64,000 nt of DNA from Thelonectria olida (Eukaryota; Ascomycota; Sordariomycetes; Hypocreales; Nectriaceae). The notes below the pieces were generated by a model, which saw only the letters and a list, made by a program, of their open reading frames with translations, did no database searches and had not been told where the DNA came from. Positions 22,304 to 33,932 of the stretch are shown in pieces (the stretch's first letter is position 1; each line of letters starts with the position of its first letter). The stretch lies in the NCBI GenBank assembly GCA_020736575.1, contig JAGPYM010000006.1, positions 1,302,001 to 1,366,000 of the forward strand, given 5' to 3'. A program made the position numbers and the translations under genes.

Positions 22304-25300
22304 TCATCGTACAACCATAATCTCTTCATCCGACACTGGCGGACTGCTCGGAATGCTTTCGGTCGTGTCGGTCGGCCTCGTTGGTGCAACCGCCTCCTTC
22401 CACCCCTCTCCAGCGGTCCGTCTTACAAACTCCGTGTTGAGGCAATCTCCAAAGTATCTCTCCCGTCGCGTCGCTCTTCGCTCGCCACCTTCCAACGCCG
22501 AGTAAGCACTCCTTGTTGTGCGCATCCTCTTCCTCTTGCCACCTTCGCTCAAAAGGTTGCTAAGTTTGATTCGTTCCTGCATAAGGACGTTGTCAAACTC
22601 CACAATGCCTCTGACCCAAGGCGCAACGTCCAGGACGATGAGCTTCAGAGTACGGTCAAACACAGACGGGTCCAGGTGCGAGGACGGTGTGGCCTTGTCC
22701 GAGACAGCGATGGGGTCGAAGGCGATGGCCAAGTCCATTCGTGTCATTTGATCTGTGTTATCATCAAATGACGCGTCTAGTATTGGCACGACCTGGTCTT
22801 CGTCGACAGCTCTCAGAATTCGACTTGATCCAGATTGGTTGGATGCCGATGAGGATCGAAGTAGCTCGCTTCGAGCGAGAGACCGTAAAGATAAAGAGAG
22901 CGCCATTTGCGGGGTGTTTGGATCTGCCTTGGGATATGCGTCTAAGAGGGTTCGTCCGATAATGAAGTCATCCTTCGTCTTTGCCAATATTTCAGGAACC
23001 GTTGTGTCGAGCTGCTCCTGCAGACCTGTCCCAAAGGCACCCTTGGCGAGTATGTCGGCGCTGCTCAGAGCATCGCAAAAGTCCTCGTACGCAGAAAGTG
23101 TGTCGAACTGTCGTCCCGTGTCCTCAGTTGCAATGGCCAAGTTGTCTGCCCACGATTCCAAGTCCATTGAACTGTGCCAGTCGCCCAAGTCTAAACTCCA
23201 CGAGTCCCATGATTGCTTCATAACCTCCTCCTCCTTCTCTAGTGGGTTGGGGCATGTTGCGAGTAAATCACGGCCGATCCAGCCCATCCCCTCGGAATAT
23301 GTGCCTTCACTAACCACTCGAATGACATCCCCGTTCTCATCCATGTCAATACCCTTGGGCCATCGAAGGACAAACCAATCAAATCCTCCCCTGCGATCAC
23401 CTACGCCAATCTGACACCAGTAATTGAGCTCAGTCAACGTGGCCCGGAGGTCGTTGTTGCGGCACTTGTATAGTGCGTGCACAGCAGACCTCTGAATGAC
23501 ATGTCCTTCATTTGCGGCCACGAGGAGGCAGAGGTCCACGGCATGGCTGATTGGGGGTGGGGAGAACCTGAAGATTCCGTGGAGACTGAGGCTTTGCAAC
23601 GGCACTAGGCTCTCATCGTTGCAAGTCATGATGAAAGGCCGTTTTGATTGAGAAATCATTCCCATCAGTGTTGCCCAGAACTGCTTGTCTTCCTCGTAGA
23701 GAACATCCACTTCCTCAAGCAGAATGAGCGATTGTTTCTGGTTCTTTGTCGAAGTCTGCTTCTCTGACTCGACCTCTTTGTCCTGGGCTTTCTTCGCTGG
23801 CTTTTTTAGAGGAGCAGTTGGTTTAGGTTTGAAGAAGGCAGTCATCATGCCTTGTTTCCCTGATTTGAGATCTTTGGTAACCTCGTCCTCCACATCGTCA
23901 TCGTCGTCGGCAGGTTGATCGGCGTGGTGTTGTTGGACTAGATGGTTGCGCGTCATATCGCCGACCTTGTCAAGGAGGTCCTTACCGCTTCGCTTGCTGC
24001 CGGAGTTGATCTCGAATATTTCGAATCCCAATTCCTTGGCCACTGCATACACCGCAGCGGTTTTGCCGCTGCCATGGGGACCGCTGATGACGACAGCATT
24101 TGTCAACCGCTTTTGGTCTTTGGAGCCCTTGGACGCTGCATCCCCGCTTCGGATGACTGTCTTCTTCAAAAGGCCCAGACCAGCAGGCGCCCAGACTTCA
24201 TCGTCTTCAGAAACTTCATCCATGAAATTCGCTTCCTCCTCGCTGTCGACAATAAACCCATCCAGCTTGTCCTTTTTTCTCTTCTTTCTCGGGGCTGTCT
24301 CTCTTGACTTTCCTTTGTTTCCACCATCAGCTGTTCCAGTGTCGACAGATTGGACACGGAGGGCTTGCAGCCACTCTTTGAGCAGCTGCGCTTCCTTTCC
24401 AGCTTGTAGAACTTGCGAGGCCGTAGTGGGAGCATACTTGTGTGCCCAAGTCTGGTTCTCGCAGGTGGATCTATCATAGGCCGAAAGCCCAGTTTCCAGG
24501 GCCTCGTATAGCTTCTTTATCGCCGGGTGTGTTCGTTTATTTGGGTTGGTCGATTCATCCTGATCCTGTTCATCATCTGCCTGGACGGGTGTTCTGTATG
24601 TTCGCAGCTGTGATCGCACTCTCTTCTGAAGTTTCCGACCACTCTCAAAGCATCGCTTCGGGATTCGCAATTCCTTGGGTGCTGGCTCGAATTTGTCGTT
24701 ATCTTTTGGCAAGGCGTCTAGGATGGCCCCAAGGCTTAGCCCTTTACAATGTCGGTGCAAAAGCGACGTCTCGGGCGAAACGGCAACAACAGACCCCTTG
24801 GACTTTCGGGGAGTTTTGACATTGTCGCTCAGGTGCGCTGCACAACTGAAAGAGTTCAAACCGCGAACATGAGCCATATCCTTTGGTGGCCAGAGTGGAT
24901 GCGATGCGCCTGGTATTTTGGGTAAGTTCGATTTGATACCAAATTTGGGAACCTTAGCAATATTTAAGACGTTTCGAGGCTTGGTCGGAGAAACAGGGGT
25001 CGACATGAAGACAGAGTGCTTGGAAGGTAGACTCGGTTTTTGTTTCCCGTTACTCGCCCCGCCGATCGCTTTTTGGCCTTTCATCGCCTTGTCTGTGAAG
25101 AAGGGATGTGTAACTTTTGACTCAGTGTCTTGGTTCGGAGCAACAACCTTGGCCTTTTTATATTTGGCTGGTGCCGGAGGAAAGAGAACCTTGCCATTGA
25201 GGATTTGCGTGATCTTATCACCCAGTTCCTTACGGCTTTCATCATCGTGACCATATTTGACTGTTACGAGACAGCCTGATGGATTCGAGTTGATCGTTTT

Positions 25301-25816
25301 GGGTTTCGGAGGAGAACCTAGAGTGCCTGTTTTAGGATTCCATTTCAGAACTTTCTTCGACTTCACAGGCGTAGCGCAATCCGCCTCGGAATCGGCTTGC
25401 ACCTTGACGGCTGAGGTTGTCGTAAATCCGAGAGGTTGCTCGGTATTTTTGGTTGAGATGTCACTCAGGGGAGGTGTAGGGAAGTTGCCAATAGAATGAT
25501 TGTCTGAGGCGTTCGTTGGGCTATTCGCATCGTGATCGGTGGGGGCTGGGGCAGCTGGACTGGAACCTCGTTCACTGCGACGCGGTTTCTTCTTCTGACC
25601 AGGACCTTGGTCAGATGCCTGAGAGTCTTTCTTCCTTCTCTTTCTCTGGGGTTTAGTCGATACAGAGTTGGGGTGCAGAGGTTCAGCGTGCGAGTCGGTT
25701 TGTGCAGGGTTCGGGACGTCGGCTGGAGGAGCCTTGGAAAAGAACGGGTGTACTTTCTTCGACGATGACTCCATGGAAGCCTCTTGGACCATTGTGGCCA
25801 CCTGGACAGGTCCCAT
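22304..25816 (-). CDS. ELG1: PCNA unloader Elg1 (ATAD5-like AAA+ ATPase)
   Basis: Large subunit of the alternative RFC complex that removes PCNA from DNA after replication; nuclear. Single exon, 1170 aa. Residues 1-440 are largely disordered and basic, with two HPFF motifs (KKVHPFFSK at 20-28, KVTHPFFTD at 234-242). The AAA+ core starts at WAHKYAP (~457). Walker A is GPHGSGKT (579-586), followed by ELGFEIFEINSGSKRSGKD, characteristic of ATAD5/Elg1. Walker B-like LLEEVDVLYEED is at 699-710, then TCNDESLVPL. A canonical PIP box, QGMMTAFF (655-662), sits in an insertion between Walker A and B. The start used is the first ATG after a CTACAG acceptor-like site, so a 5' UTR intron is likely; ATGs at codons 9 and 15 are alternatives. 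It is divergent from the Utp8-like gene. Confidence 0.9.
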   Translation of the reverse strand: MGPVQVATMVQEASMESSSKKVHPFFSKAPPADVPNPAQTDSHAEPLHPNSVSTKPQRKRRKKDSQASDQGPGQKKKPRRSERGSSPAAPAPTDHDANSPTNASDNHSIGNFPTPPLSDISTKNTEQPLGFTTTSAVKVQADSEADCATPVKSKKVLKWNPKTGTLGSPPKPKTINSNPSGCLVTVKYGHDDESRKELGDKITQILNGKVLFPPAPAKYKKAKVVAPNQDTESKVTHPFFTDKAMKGQKAIGGASNGKQKPSLPSKHSVFMSTPVSPTKPRNVLNIAKVPKFGIKSNLPKIPGASHPLWPPKDMAHVRGLNSFSCAAHLSDNVKTPRKSKGSVVAVSPETSLLHRHCKGLSLGAILDALPKDNDKFEPAPKELRIPKRCFESGRKLQKRVRSQLRTYRTPVQADDEQDQDESTNPNKRTHPAIKKLYEALETGLSAYDRSTCENQTWAHKYAPTTASQVLQAGKEAQLLKEWLQALRVQSVDTGTADGGNKGKSRETAPRKKRKKDKLDGFIVDSEEEANFMDEVSEDDEVWAPAGLGLLKKTVIRSGDAASKGSKDQKRLTNAVVISGPHGSGKTAAVYAVAKELGFEIFEINSGSKRSGKDLLDKVGDMTRNHLVQQHHADQPADDDDDVEDEVTKDLKSGKQGMMTAFFKPKPTAPLKKPAKKAQDKEVESEKQTSTKNQKQSLILLEEVDVLYEEDKQFWATLMGMISQSKRPFIMTCNDESLVPLQSLSLHGIFRFSPPPISHAVDLCLLVAANEGHVIQRSAVHALYKCRNNDLRATLTELNYWCQIGVGDRRGGFDWFVLRWPKGIDMDENGDVIRVVSEGTYSEGMGWIGRDLLATCPNPLEKEEEVMKQSWDSWSLDLGDWHSSMDLESWADNLAIATEDTGRQFDTLSAYEDFCDALSSADILAKGAFGTGLQEQLDTTVPEILAKTKDDFIIGRTLLDAYPKADPNTPQMALSLSLRSLARSELLRSSSASNQSGSSRILRAVDEDQVVPILDASFDDNTDQMTRMDLAIAFDPIAVSDKATPSSHLDPSVFDRTLKLIVLDVAPWVRGIVEFDNVLMQERIKLSNLLSEGGKRKRMRTTRSAYSALEGGERRATRRERYFGDCLNTEFVRRTAGEGWKEAVAPTRPTDTTESIPSSPPVSDEEIMVVR

Positions 25817-26399
25817 TGAGTCGTAGAAGACTGTAGGAAAGCGTTGTTAGCAAGGGAAGCTTCGTATGGGAAGGTTGGAGGATGGTCGACCGACTTGAGT
25901 GCTAGCGTCAAGAGAGCATTGCTGGGGTGATGGTTTGGTAGACAAGACAGAGAAGATAGGAGAGTGAGGAGTTTCTGTGAGAACAAAGATTCCAAAGCGA
26001 ATGAAGAGGCAGTCGAGTCGAGGACCCTAAGGGTGGATTGTTCAATTCTCGAGGTTGGAAGCGGATTTGTCGACCGAGCCCAGGGCCTGAGGTCGCGTTA
26101 AAGTGGTTTCTGACGGACGCGTCCTTGCACGCGCCGGGAGCCCGCGCCTTCTTTCTTTCCAGGCTTCGACGTCAGGGATCTGTTCTGTGGGCCTGTGCAC
26201 CAAAGCCTCCGCCCCACCACTTCTCAAGTCGCAGGCCCACCACCGGATTTTGCGTCGGTCCGCTCCAGATATTTTTTTTTGTTAGAGCTTCGCAGTCGTC
26301 TATCAAGAAAAAGTTTGGGTGGACGGGACTTCGACGACACAGAGAATTGTGTCTCTCACTCCTAGAATCTCACCCCGGCGCACCTATACAGTGGTCGCT
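25817..26399. promoter_or_regulatory. Shared divergent promoter Elg1 / Utp8-like
   Basis: 583 bp between two divergent starts, long enough for both promoters. A T-run (26272..26280) and pyrimidine tracts lie on the Utp8-like side. No specific operator recognised. Confidence 0.5.
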
Positions 26400-29147
26400 A
26401 TGGCTTCCGAATACCGAATCCACAAGCCATCCGTATTGGCGACCCTTCCTCGACCCCTCGATCACACCGAAGGCCGCATCGTTGCGAAGGAAGTTTACGG
26501 CCAGCGCGATGGCCAGAAGAAGAGGAAGAGAACGGAACTTGCTGTTGGTGTAGATGGAGAAACTGCCAGCATTTACGATGTATGTGCTAGCCCAAAGACT
26601 CCTCAATCTGACACTAACAGTTGATAGGTTCCGGCTTCGAGACTGATCACTTCCTACCCGATTCCTCCCCAAGAGTCTTTCACCTGTCCCCCATACTCGG
26701 TCAGAATTCGGAGCGCTGGAACCACCGATGTATCGCGATACACTTACATCTCTACCCGAGACTCGGTCGGCCAGAAGATTACTCTCTTCAAAGACGTTGG
26801 ACATAGCGACGGCCGAACTGAATCAACGTCCACTTCTTCCCAGATTCTCAAGACCTCGCCCATTCAGTATCTGACCTGCTCGCCCGCCTCGGAAACGTCA
26901 AGCACCGGTGACCTTGTGGCAGTTTGCAAAAATGGAGAGTTTGTATCTCTCTCGGGGGAGACTCTTGCCATTCAATGGACAGCATCTGCCAAAACGATTG
27001 TGCAAGACAGCGTTGCGTCCAACATTGACAAGCTCGAGGTGGAATATGTGACCTCTGCCACCATGGCGGAGTTCAGCGAAGGAATCTTCAAGCAGAGACT
27101 AGAGGTTTACAACGCTCTCCCAAAGACGTCTGGCCCTGAGCCTGAGCCTTTGGTACTGGTAGCAAAAACCGTCTGTCAAGGCCAGGAGAGCCGCCACGCT
27201 GTTATCCTTGCTACTACCTCGGGAACTTCTTCTACGACATCTGACATTCAAAAGCTGTCACCCTTGGAAGTTGTCCCCATTCCTGCGTCCGGTCAAAACA
27301 CATCCACGTATCAAGTGGATGTCCAAGCTGGACTGCTCATGCAATTACAACAAGGTTCTTTGAGTGTCTACGACCTTAGCGCCGCCGTTCCAAAGCTCAA
27401 GTCTGTGGTCCAGATGGATAAGGCTGTATCTTTTTCACGCCTCTCACGACCTTTTATCCTGGCCTGCTCTCTCGACTCGATTGGCCTCTATAACCACCAA
27501 TACCGTTCTATCCACGCGAATGCTTCATTGGACCTATCAGAACTACCTGCGGAATCCCAAGAGCCTCAATCTTTTCAGCTGATCAGCTATCTTCGCAGCC
27601 AAGATCTTGTCGTGGCCCTAATCGACAATGTTCTTGTCTCGATCCAAGTCGAACCACCTAAGAGTCACGGAAAACGACGGAAGCAGGGTCTCCTGATTGA
27701 TTCAATTGGACGAGGGACTACAGTTGAGATTCCGTCCAAGAAGGCCAAATCTGAAAAAGCTGCTGTTGAGTTTTCGAAACAGGTCCCTGGCACGATGACC
27801 AAGGAGTATCTGTTAAAGCTCGAGAAGGATCTCCAATCTGCAGATGGGTTCTTGGGCACTGGCGATTTGGGTCAATGGGAGTCATTATTGCGCAAGAGGT
27901 TCCGTTTAAAGGTCCGAACTCCTGCTGAAGATACGGATGAGAAGACCAAGGCCGTTCCCGAGGAGCTGCCAGAGTGGGAATGGCTTTCGGGCTCTTCCTA
28001 CGCCCCGGTGGATCGTCGCTGGGTCTCGTACGCGATCAGTCGCGTGTTCTCCATCTCTATGACTGAGGGCGATGAACCGCGACCAGTGCTTCAACTGATT
28101 ATCCCTGATAGCAACGTCACGACCTATCTTGCGGTAGCAGGCCATCTTACCTTGTCGAATCTCAAGTCGGCGTTCCGCGATGAGTTTGATACCGAGGCAC
28201 TGGACAATAAGAGCCTGGCTAATGACCTGCTCACATGCCTGACGGATGCCGACCCCTCAATGACGCTGCTGCTCAACTACCTTCAGGCGACAGTGCTCGG
28301 CGAACTGGAGGTGCTCTCAGCTATTCGGGCCCTCCTCGTGAACTTGGACCTCATCTCCGGCCCTAAGGCAAGCAGCAAACTTCTGAAGGACGTGGCAGAG
28401 GGGGCCGAGGATTACGACATGGACCTCGATGATCTAGAGCGTGACATTGCCATCACGGAATTCTACCTGGGCGATGATAGCAGTAGTCGTTCACGTGGGC
28501 TGACATTGGCTTTCATGAAGCTTTGGCGTCTGCCCGCCATCACAACGGTTAAGGCTATCCGAGCGACTTTCAAGACACAGGAAATTCTATCGCTGATCTA
28601 CACGCTCCGCGTGGAACTTGTCCGAGGTGCATGGACCTCTTTGTATGTCGACCCTACCAGCTTCGACTCGGAGGGTAACGAGGCGCCACCAGACGGAGCG
28701 ATAACTCTAATCGCGGACCTCCTGGGACGGTGCTTGGACGCTGTCGGTGCCGGAGGGTGGCTCTCCAACGACGCCATCTCATCGACAGAAGACAAGACGG
28801 AGACGGGAGACTTGCTCAGGTCATTGAAACTTGAGGTCACAGCGGCGCTTGAAGGCCTAGAAGGGGCAGTGTATCTCAGCGGGATTGTAGGCGAGGCGGT
28901 CCAGTTTGGGATGGCTGCTCAGAAGGGAGGTGCAACACGACAAGCATGGAACTCTAACAAGCCAATTTCGATGCAGCTTGAAAGCCAAGCCTCGCGACTT
29001 CTTCCCCTCGGCCTGAAGACGAAGCAAATGCCGGCCAAGACCAAGGTGGTGTCTGGAGGCGAAGTGGTGCAGCGAAGCTTGCGAGAGCACGGTCATCTGA
29101 TCAGTCAAAAGGTGGAGGCGTACTCGTTGGAGAAGTTGGCGATTTGA
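26400..29147 (+). CDS. Utp8-family protein (ribosome biogenesis)
   Basis: Likely fungal Utp8-family protein, a component of the t-UTP subcomplex of the small-subunit processome, which acts in the nucleolus in pre-18S rRNA transcription and processing. Two exons, 26400..26579 and 26628..29147, around a 48-bp intron (GTATGT..ATAG, branch CTAAC at 26614), giving 899 aa. The join produces ASIYD|VPASRLITSYPIPPQE, the conserved N-terminal block of this family, as is the opening MASEYRIHKPSVLATLPRP. The middle is beta-rich, propeller-like sequence (residues ~60-330) followed by a helical C-terminal half. No catalytic motif is seen and none is expected. Family assignment rests on recall of annotated Sordariomycete homologues, not on a search; another UTP-A component is the alternative. 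Confidence 0.68.
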
Positions 29148-31468
29148 GGCTCATGCTCGGGGCTTCGGAGGAGACAGACTTGAAAGCCGAAAGGATTGGG
29201 CTAGGAAGAGCTATCGCGCTCACGGAGATAGGGCAGATGGCGCAGTTGAGCTAGGAAGCAAACACATGGGATGCGGCTGAAAATGGGGACGCCTAGGGCA
29301 ATGCGGCACCGGGGCATCGCTTGGCATTAATGGCGAGGGTAGCTCGGTCAGCAGGTGAGGCACAGGGCGAGAGTTTACCCCAAACATATGGCGTGCCATC
29401 TGGGAGCAGCGGTTGAAGCAGAGGTTGGGATGAAGGGGAACTAGGAGTGCCGTGGCGTGGCAAACAAAGGCCGAATACCCCCGGCTACCCACGGCGCAAG
29501 GTTTCTTCAACGTTGGACCATAGTATGTAGGTCTTCTGGCTTTGTGAGATATGTAGAGAAGCCAGCAAAAGTTAGGAGTTGATGGGAATTGAATTGTTAG
29601 AACTCATGATGTTGTCCGGGCGGTAATAACTGAGTGATCTGCACAGCATGTGCGTTGTACAACCCAACAACGCAGCTGAGATGGGCGGTGGTGGTCGAAA
29701 TGCATGACACTTTTGTCAATGCTGACCACAGACAATCGAGATATTTCATCGTGTCAAAATATGATTGAATCATCAAGCGGCATTGTTGACTCCCCGCATG
29801 GGTGTGAGTCGTCAGTCGGGCAGAGCCGCAGGGAGCGCACATCGACTGTCAACCAGTCAGGACACAGGTGGCGATGGAGATCTGCCTTTCCGTTCGCCTG
29901 GCGCGGGTGACGCGCAGGGCAATTGAAGGGCATGAGCAAGCATTGAGGAGGGCACGTTGCGTTGTTGGCTCGCATTGCATGCATATTGCACTTTCTGGGC
30001 TGCGTGAGGCGGAGTTTTGAGGGAAAGGTTATCAGATGGAGGGATGGATGGATGGACACACACACGATTGATCAAGTTGGACGATGGGAACAAAACAAGT
30101 TGGGTTCATCATTGAAGGCTGATGGTTGCTGCCTAGGAACTTCAGTCGGTAGACTAAAAGGCTTTGTGTCCTTCTCGGGCGGCATGCTCTTTACAGCTTT
30201 GGTCTGACTGTTGCACTGCCTGGTCAAGACTCTATCATGTCGAGACGGTGGGTGTGGAGCGGAACGCAGCGCAACGCATCCGGCCGTCCCCTCGTTTCCC
30301 TCCCGGACTGCTTTTGACGAGTCAAACGCCGGGTCCGTGTCGTTTGGGCTCTTGTCAACTTTGTTCACGAGGACACTTTGGAAAGGCCTGGGGCGGACGC
30401 TAGAACTGCAGAGACATGGGTGAGGGAGGCAAAGCCAACATCTCCACAGTCAGCCTCGTGTGCGGACGGCACGAGGGGAGACGTTCCAGAAAGATGACAG
30501 GAGGCTTTGACTGTGTCGGATTGTGCCGACACTTGCGAGGGAGACAGACAGACATGTGCACATCTTGATCTTGGTCAATTGCACATTGCAAAAATGTATG
30601 ATGTGATGGAGAGAGCCCAAAGTGAAGCATGAAACTGCTGATCCGCACATTCGGGACTTGCTTCTAAGAAAAGCAGTCGAATAAGAGACGCCGCCATTCA
30701 GGCTACACGGGCTTATTACAGGGCCCAGGGGCGAGATTCCAGATAGCGCCCGGTTACAGATGCGCTGGGCTCGGGGAAGAGATGGGGAGGGTCCCGGAGG
30801 GGGACAGATACGGGACGAATACGGGCAAGCGGGCAAGAAACAAGCGGACTGAACGAAGCAGACGAAGCCCAACGCCCAAGGCCGCCCAAGGGACGGAGTG
30901 GTCGTGATGGTGGTTGGTGGTTGGTGGTTGGTGGCTGCGATGATGTTATTCGGCGGGACGTGCAGTTCGTGGCTACGTCACCGCATCAGCCGGGGTCCTT
31001 TCTTGATCGCCCATCATCACGGGAGTATCGGGTACATCCACCATCATGACCGCCCCCAGCTGGAACCATGTCTCTCGACTTGGGTTGTTTCAATTGGGGG
31101 ACTGGGCTGGCTGATCTCAATTGTTTGATACAGTAGAATAACTAGTTCACTAACACATTGAATCGGTTGAAGGGCCGTCTGCCACACACACACACACACG
31201 CGCGCGCTGCGCTGCTGTCACACACCCCCTTGACGTGACAAGCCTCACACAAGACTGACAATCATTATTTCCACCGATCAGCGTCCTCCGAATACTTCTC
31301 TCTCTCTCTTCTTCCCTCTTTTCTTTCTTCAAGATTTCCTCGTCGCACGTGTCCTCACTTCTTCTTCACTTTGATCCTCACCACCAACATCAAAGTGTAT
31401 GCCAGCTGACTTACACACCACCAACACCACAACTCACCTCTAGATATACCCTGATAACAACAAACACC
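29148..31468. other. Intergenic between Utp8-like and DUF8035-like genes
   Basis: 2.3 kb with no supported gene. It contains the Utp8-like 3' flank, a GGTTGGTGG repeat near 30911..30931, and a CA/CG dinucleotide run (31187..31206) in the probable promoter of the next gene, followed by a pyrimidine-rich TCTCTCTCTCTTCTTCC tract typical of fungal 5' leaders. Confidence 0.55.
31187..31206. repeat. (CA)n(CG)n microsatellite
   Basis: Alternating purine-pyrimidine run, ACACACACACAC then GCGCGCGC, about 280 bp before the next start codon. Such runs can adopt Z-DNA. Confidence 0.8.
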
Positions 31469-33489
31469 ATGAGTGGCGGTTCCACCGTCCAACGCATCGA
31501 CGCCGTCGATGCCTTCGCCCGCACCCTCTACGTTCGTGCAAAACACTCAGGCCTCGCCTTCTCCGACGTCGCCTCCGCCGTCCGCCAGCTGCACCTTGCC
31601 CTGCGTCACCTCCGCGTCGAGGCCGCCGACCTGGACTCCCTGCTCAACGCCCGCTCCCACTCGTCGTCCCCCGTCTACGAGCGCCAGCTGAACCCCATGG
31701 TCGAGGACTGCCACTTCACCCTGCAGCAGCTCGAGGGCGTCCTCGAAAAGTACGGCGATGGGAAGCCCAGCGGCGACGAGCGTGCGAGGGACGATCGCTT
31801 GGGCGTCGTTCAGTCGAGGCTGATTAGCGACCGCACAAACGTCGACATGTTTCTCGACACCGTGCAGTTGCATAACCCGGCGAGTAGCAAGCCAAGCCGT
31901 GTCGTCGACAACCAGCCCGGTCTCGAGGACATCAAAGACAAGGTCGACCAGATCGCCCAGCGCCTCTTCCGGAAACGCGACTACAACTCCTTCGTCGACG
32001 ACGAGGACAGCCTGTGGCTCGAGTTCAAGACGGAGCTGGAAAAAGAAGGCTTTGCCCCTCAGGTCTTGCGGAAACACAAGGTACGTTTGCACTTGCACCA
32101 CACGTTCGGCCCATATGACCAAAGCATGAGCACAAGACTTACACGGGCTTGGTTGCACCGCAGGACATTCTCAGAGCCTACATTCGCGAAATGGAGTCAG
32201 TCGGCCACATGTCTGGTGGCACTTGTCCCACCGTCCGCGGCCTGCTTGAGCGCGAGAGGTCGCAGCCGGCTTCTCCCCGGCCCATTCCGGGCGTGGACAA
32301 GAACGACAAGTTCTTCGTGGGCATGCGAGACGGGCGAAGAGCGCCCGATGCCTCGCAAGCGAAGCAGGTCATCTCATCCTCGCCCCAGCAGAGTTTCTCT
32401 GGCAGCGACGCCGCTGATTCTATGGCCCTCATCTCCACAAACGACCTTATTGCTTTGGATAGCCTCAACTCGGACATGGCAGCTTTGAGCATGCAGTCCC
32501 AACAGTACGGTTTTTCGCCTCCGGCTCAGAGATATCTTCCGTCCCACGTCGCGGGCTCCCTGCCAGGTCCTGAACTGTCGTCTTCTCCCCAAGCTCATCT
32601 AGCGGGATCGTCTCCTCGATCTCTGCCCCCCCTTCCGCCTTACATGAACGGGCCCCCGCCTCCGTACGGGAGCAGTCCTCGGACAACATTCTCTCGTCTA
32701 GCTCCCGACCGATATGGCAACGAGATCCCGCCGGCTGCGCAGTGGACCAAGATCAAGCGCACCCTCGTCAGCCCCGAAGTCCTCGAGCGAGCGGGCGTTC
32801 GCTACGAGGCCCGGCCTGAATACGTCGCCGTCCTAGGCCGTCTCTCCCGGGACCAAATCACCGAATTCGCCCGTCAAAGCGCCGAAGCCCGCGCCGCCCG
32901 CTCCGGCTCCGGGCCCCGCCGCCGTCGCTATACCGCCGACTCTCAACGTCGCGGCCGCGACCGTGCGGACTCCAAGAGCAGCCAGGACTACAACTCCAGC
33001 GCCGTGTCCGACACGAGCGACACGTCCGACTCGGAGCCCGACTCAGACGACGACAAGGGAACTAAGAGTTACCCCTTCATCGTCAACCCGCCGAGCAAGG
33101 ACAAGACGTCGCCTGCGAGCACCGTCCTTCCCAAGCCCATCCTCAAGAACAAGAACGAGAACCGCGTGCGCTTCGACCCGGAGCCGCACGAGGTTGAGCC
33201 CCGTCGCGACCGCGAGCGTCGACACCGCGAGCGCTCGCCCTCCCGCCGGCGACACCGGTCCCGTGACGAGGGCTCCCGTCGACGGTACTCGGAAAGCAAC
33301 GGCGACCGGTACCGTGACCGCGAGTACCACGGGAGCAGCCGAAGACACCACCGCAGCGAGAGACGCGGACCGAGGAGAGACCAACGCGACCGGCCGTCGA
33401 AGAAGGCGTGGGGCGAGACGTTGGGCGCTGTCGGAATAGGAGGTGCTGCTGCCGGCCTGTTGAGTGTACTCGCCGAGGCCGCAGTCTAA
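31469..33489 (+). CDS. Arg/Ser-rich conserved fungal protein, DUF8035-like
   Basis: Conserved fungal protein of unknown function, 645 aa from two exons (31469..32080 and 32164..33489; intron 83 bp, GTACGT..GCAG). Residues 1-204 are helical (VDAFARTLYVRAKHSGLAF..., then AVRQLHLALRHLRVEAADLD) and the junction reads LRKHK|DILRAYIREM. A Pro/Ser-rich linker follows. A globular segment near residues 390-460 (WTKIKRTLVSPEVLERAG ... VLGRLSRDQITEFARQSAE) resembles the domain I know as DUF8035. Residues ~545-620 are an RS/RD-rich stretch like those of RNA-binding or splicing-associated proteins. The last 25 residues are a Gly/Ala hydrophobic segment (GAVGIGGAAAGLLSVL). The start is an ATG in the context CACCATGAG. 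The domain name is from recall; the gene model itself is solid. Confidence 0.75.
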
Positions 33490-33932
33490 GACTTTATTGG
33501 TGACTGGCTCACCGTGCCTTTCTCACATTGTCTTTTGACTTGCAAACTTTTTACTCTTTCCTTTGTTCAGATCCCTTTGTTCAGGTTGGTTAACAAATCT
33601 TTCTTGCGATTGTGTGGATTACACGGGAATATGGAAATTGCTTTCGGATCACAGAACGGTCTTACAACATGGAGGAAAACAGGATGGGCGGCTTTTTGTG
33701 TACGTTTTTCGTGTGTATGGATGGACTTTTGTTGTAAGATCATGGTGACATTTCTTTTGAAGGAAGGGTACGATATCGCTGTGTATGAAATATGGATATG
33801 TATGAGATACCCACTTGCTAGCAATGAAACATGCTCTTTCTGAAAGCGTAAACGCTGGACAAACTTGCCACTGTCAATGCGAGACCAAGATTCAACAAGA
33901 GACACCCAAGGTCTATGGAGCCAGTCAATGAG
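33490..33932. other. Convergent 3' intergenic region
   Basis: 443 bp between the convergent stops of the DUF8035-like gene and the Aep2-like gene. T-rich runs around 33535..33600 fit a 3' UTR. Nothing else seen. Confidence 0.6.

Noticed and set aside
31547..32158. 203-codon ORF on minus
   Set aside because: Antisense to exon 1 of the DUF8035-like gene; mirror of its codon bias.
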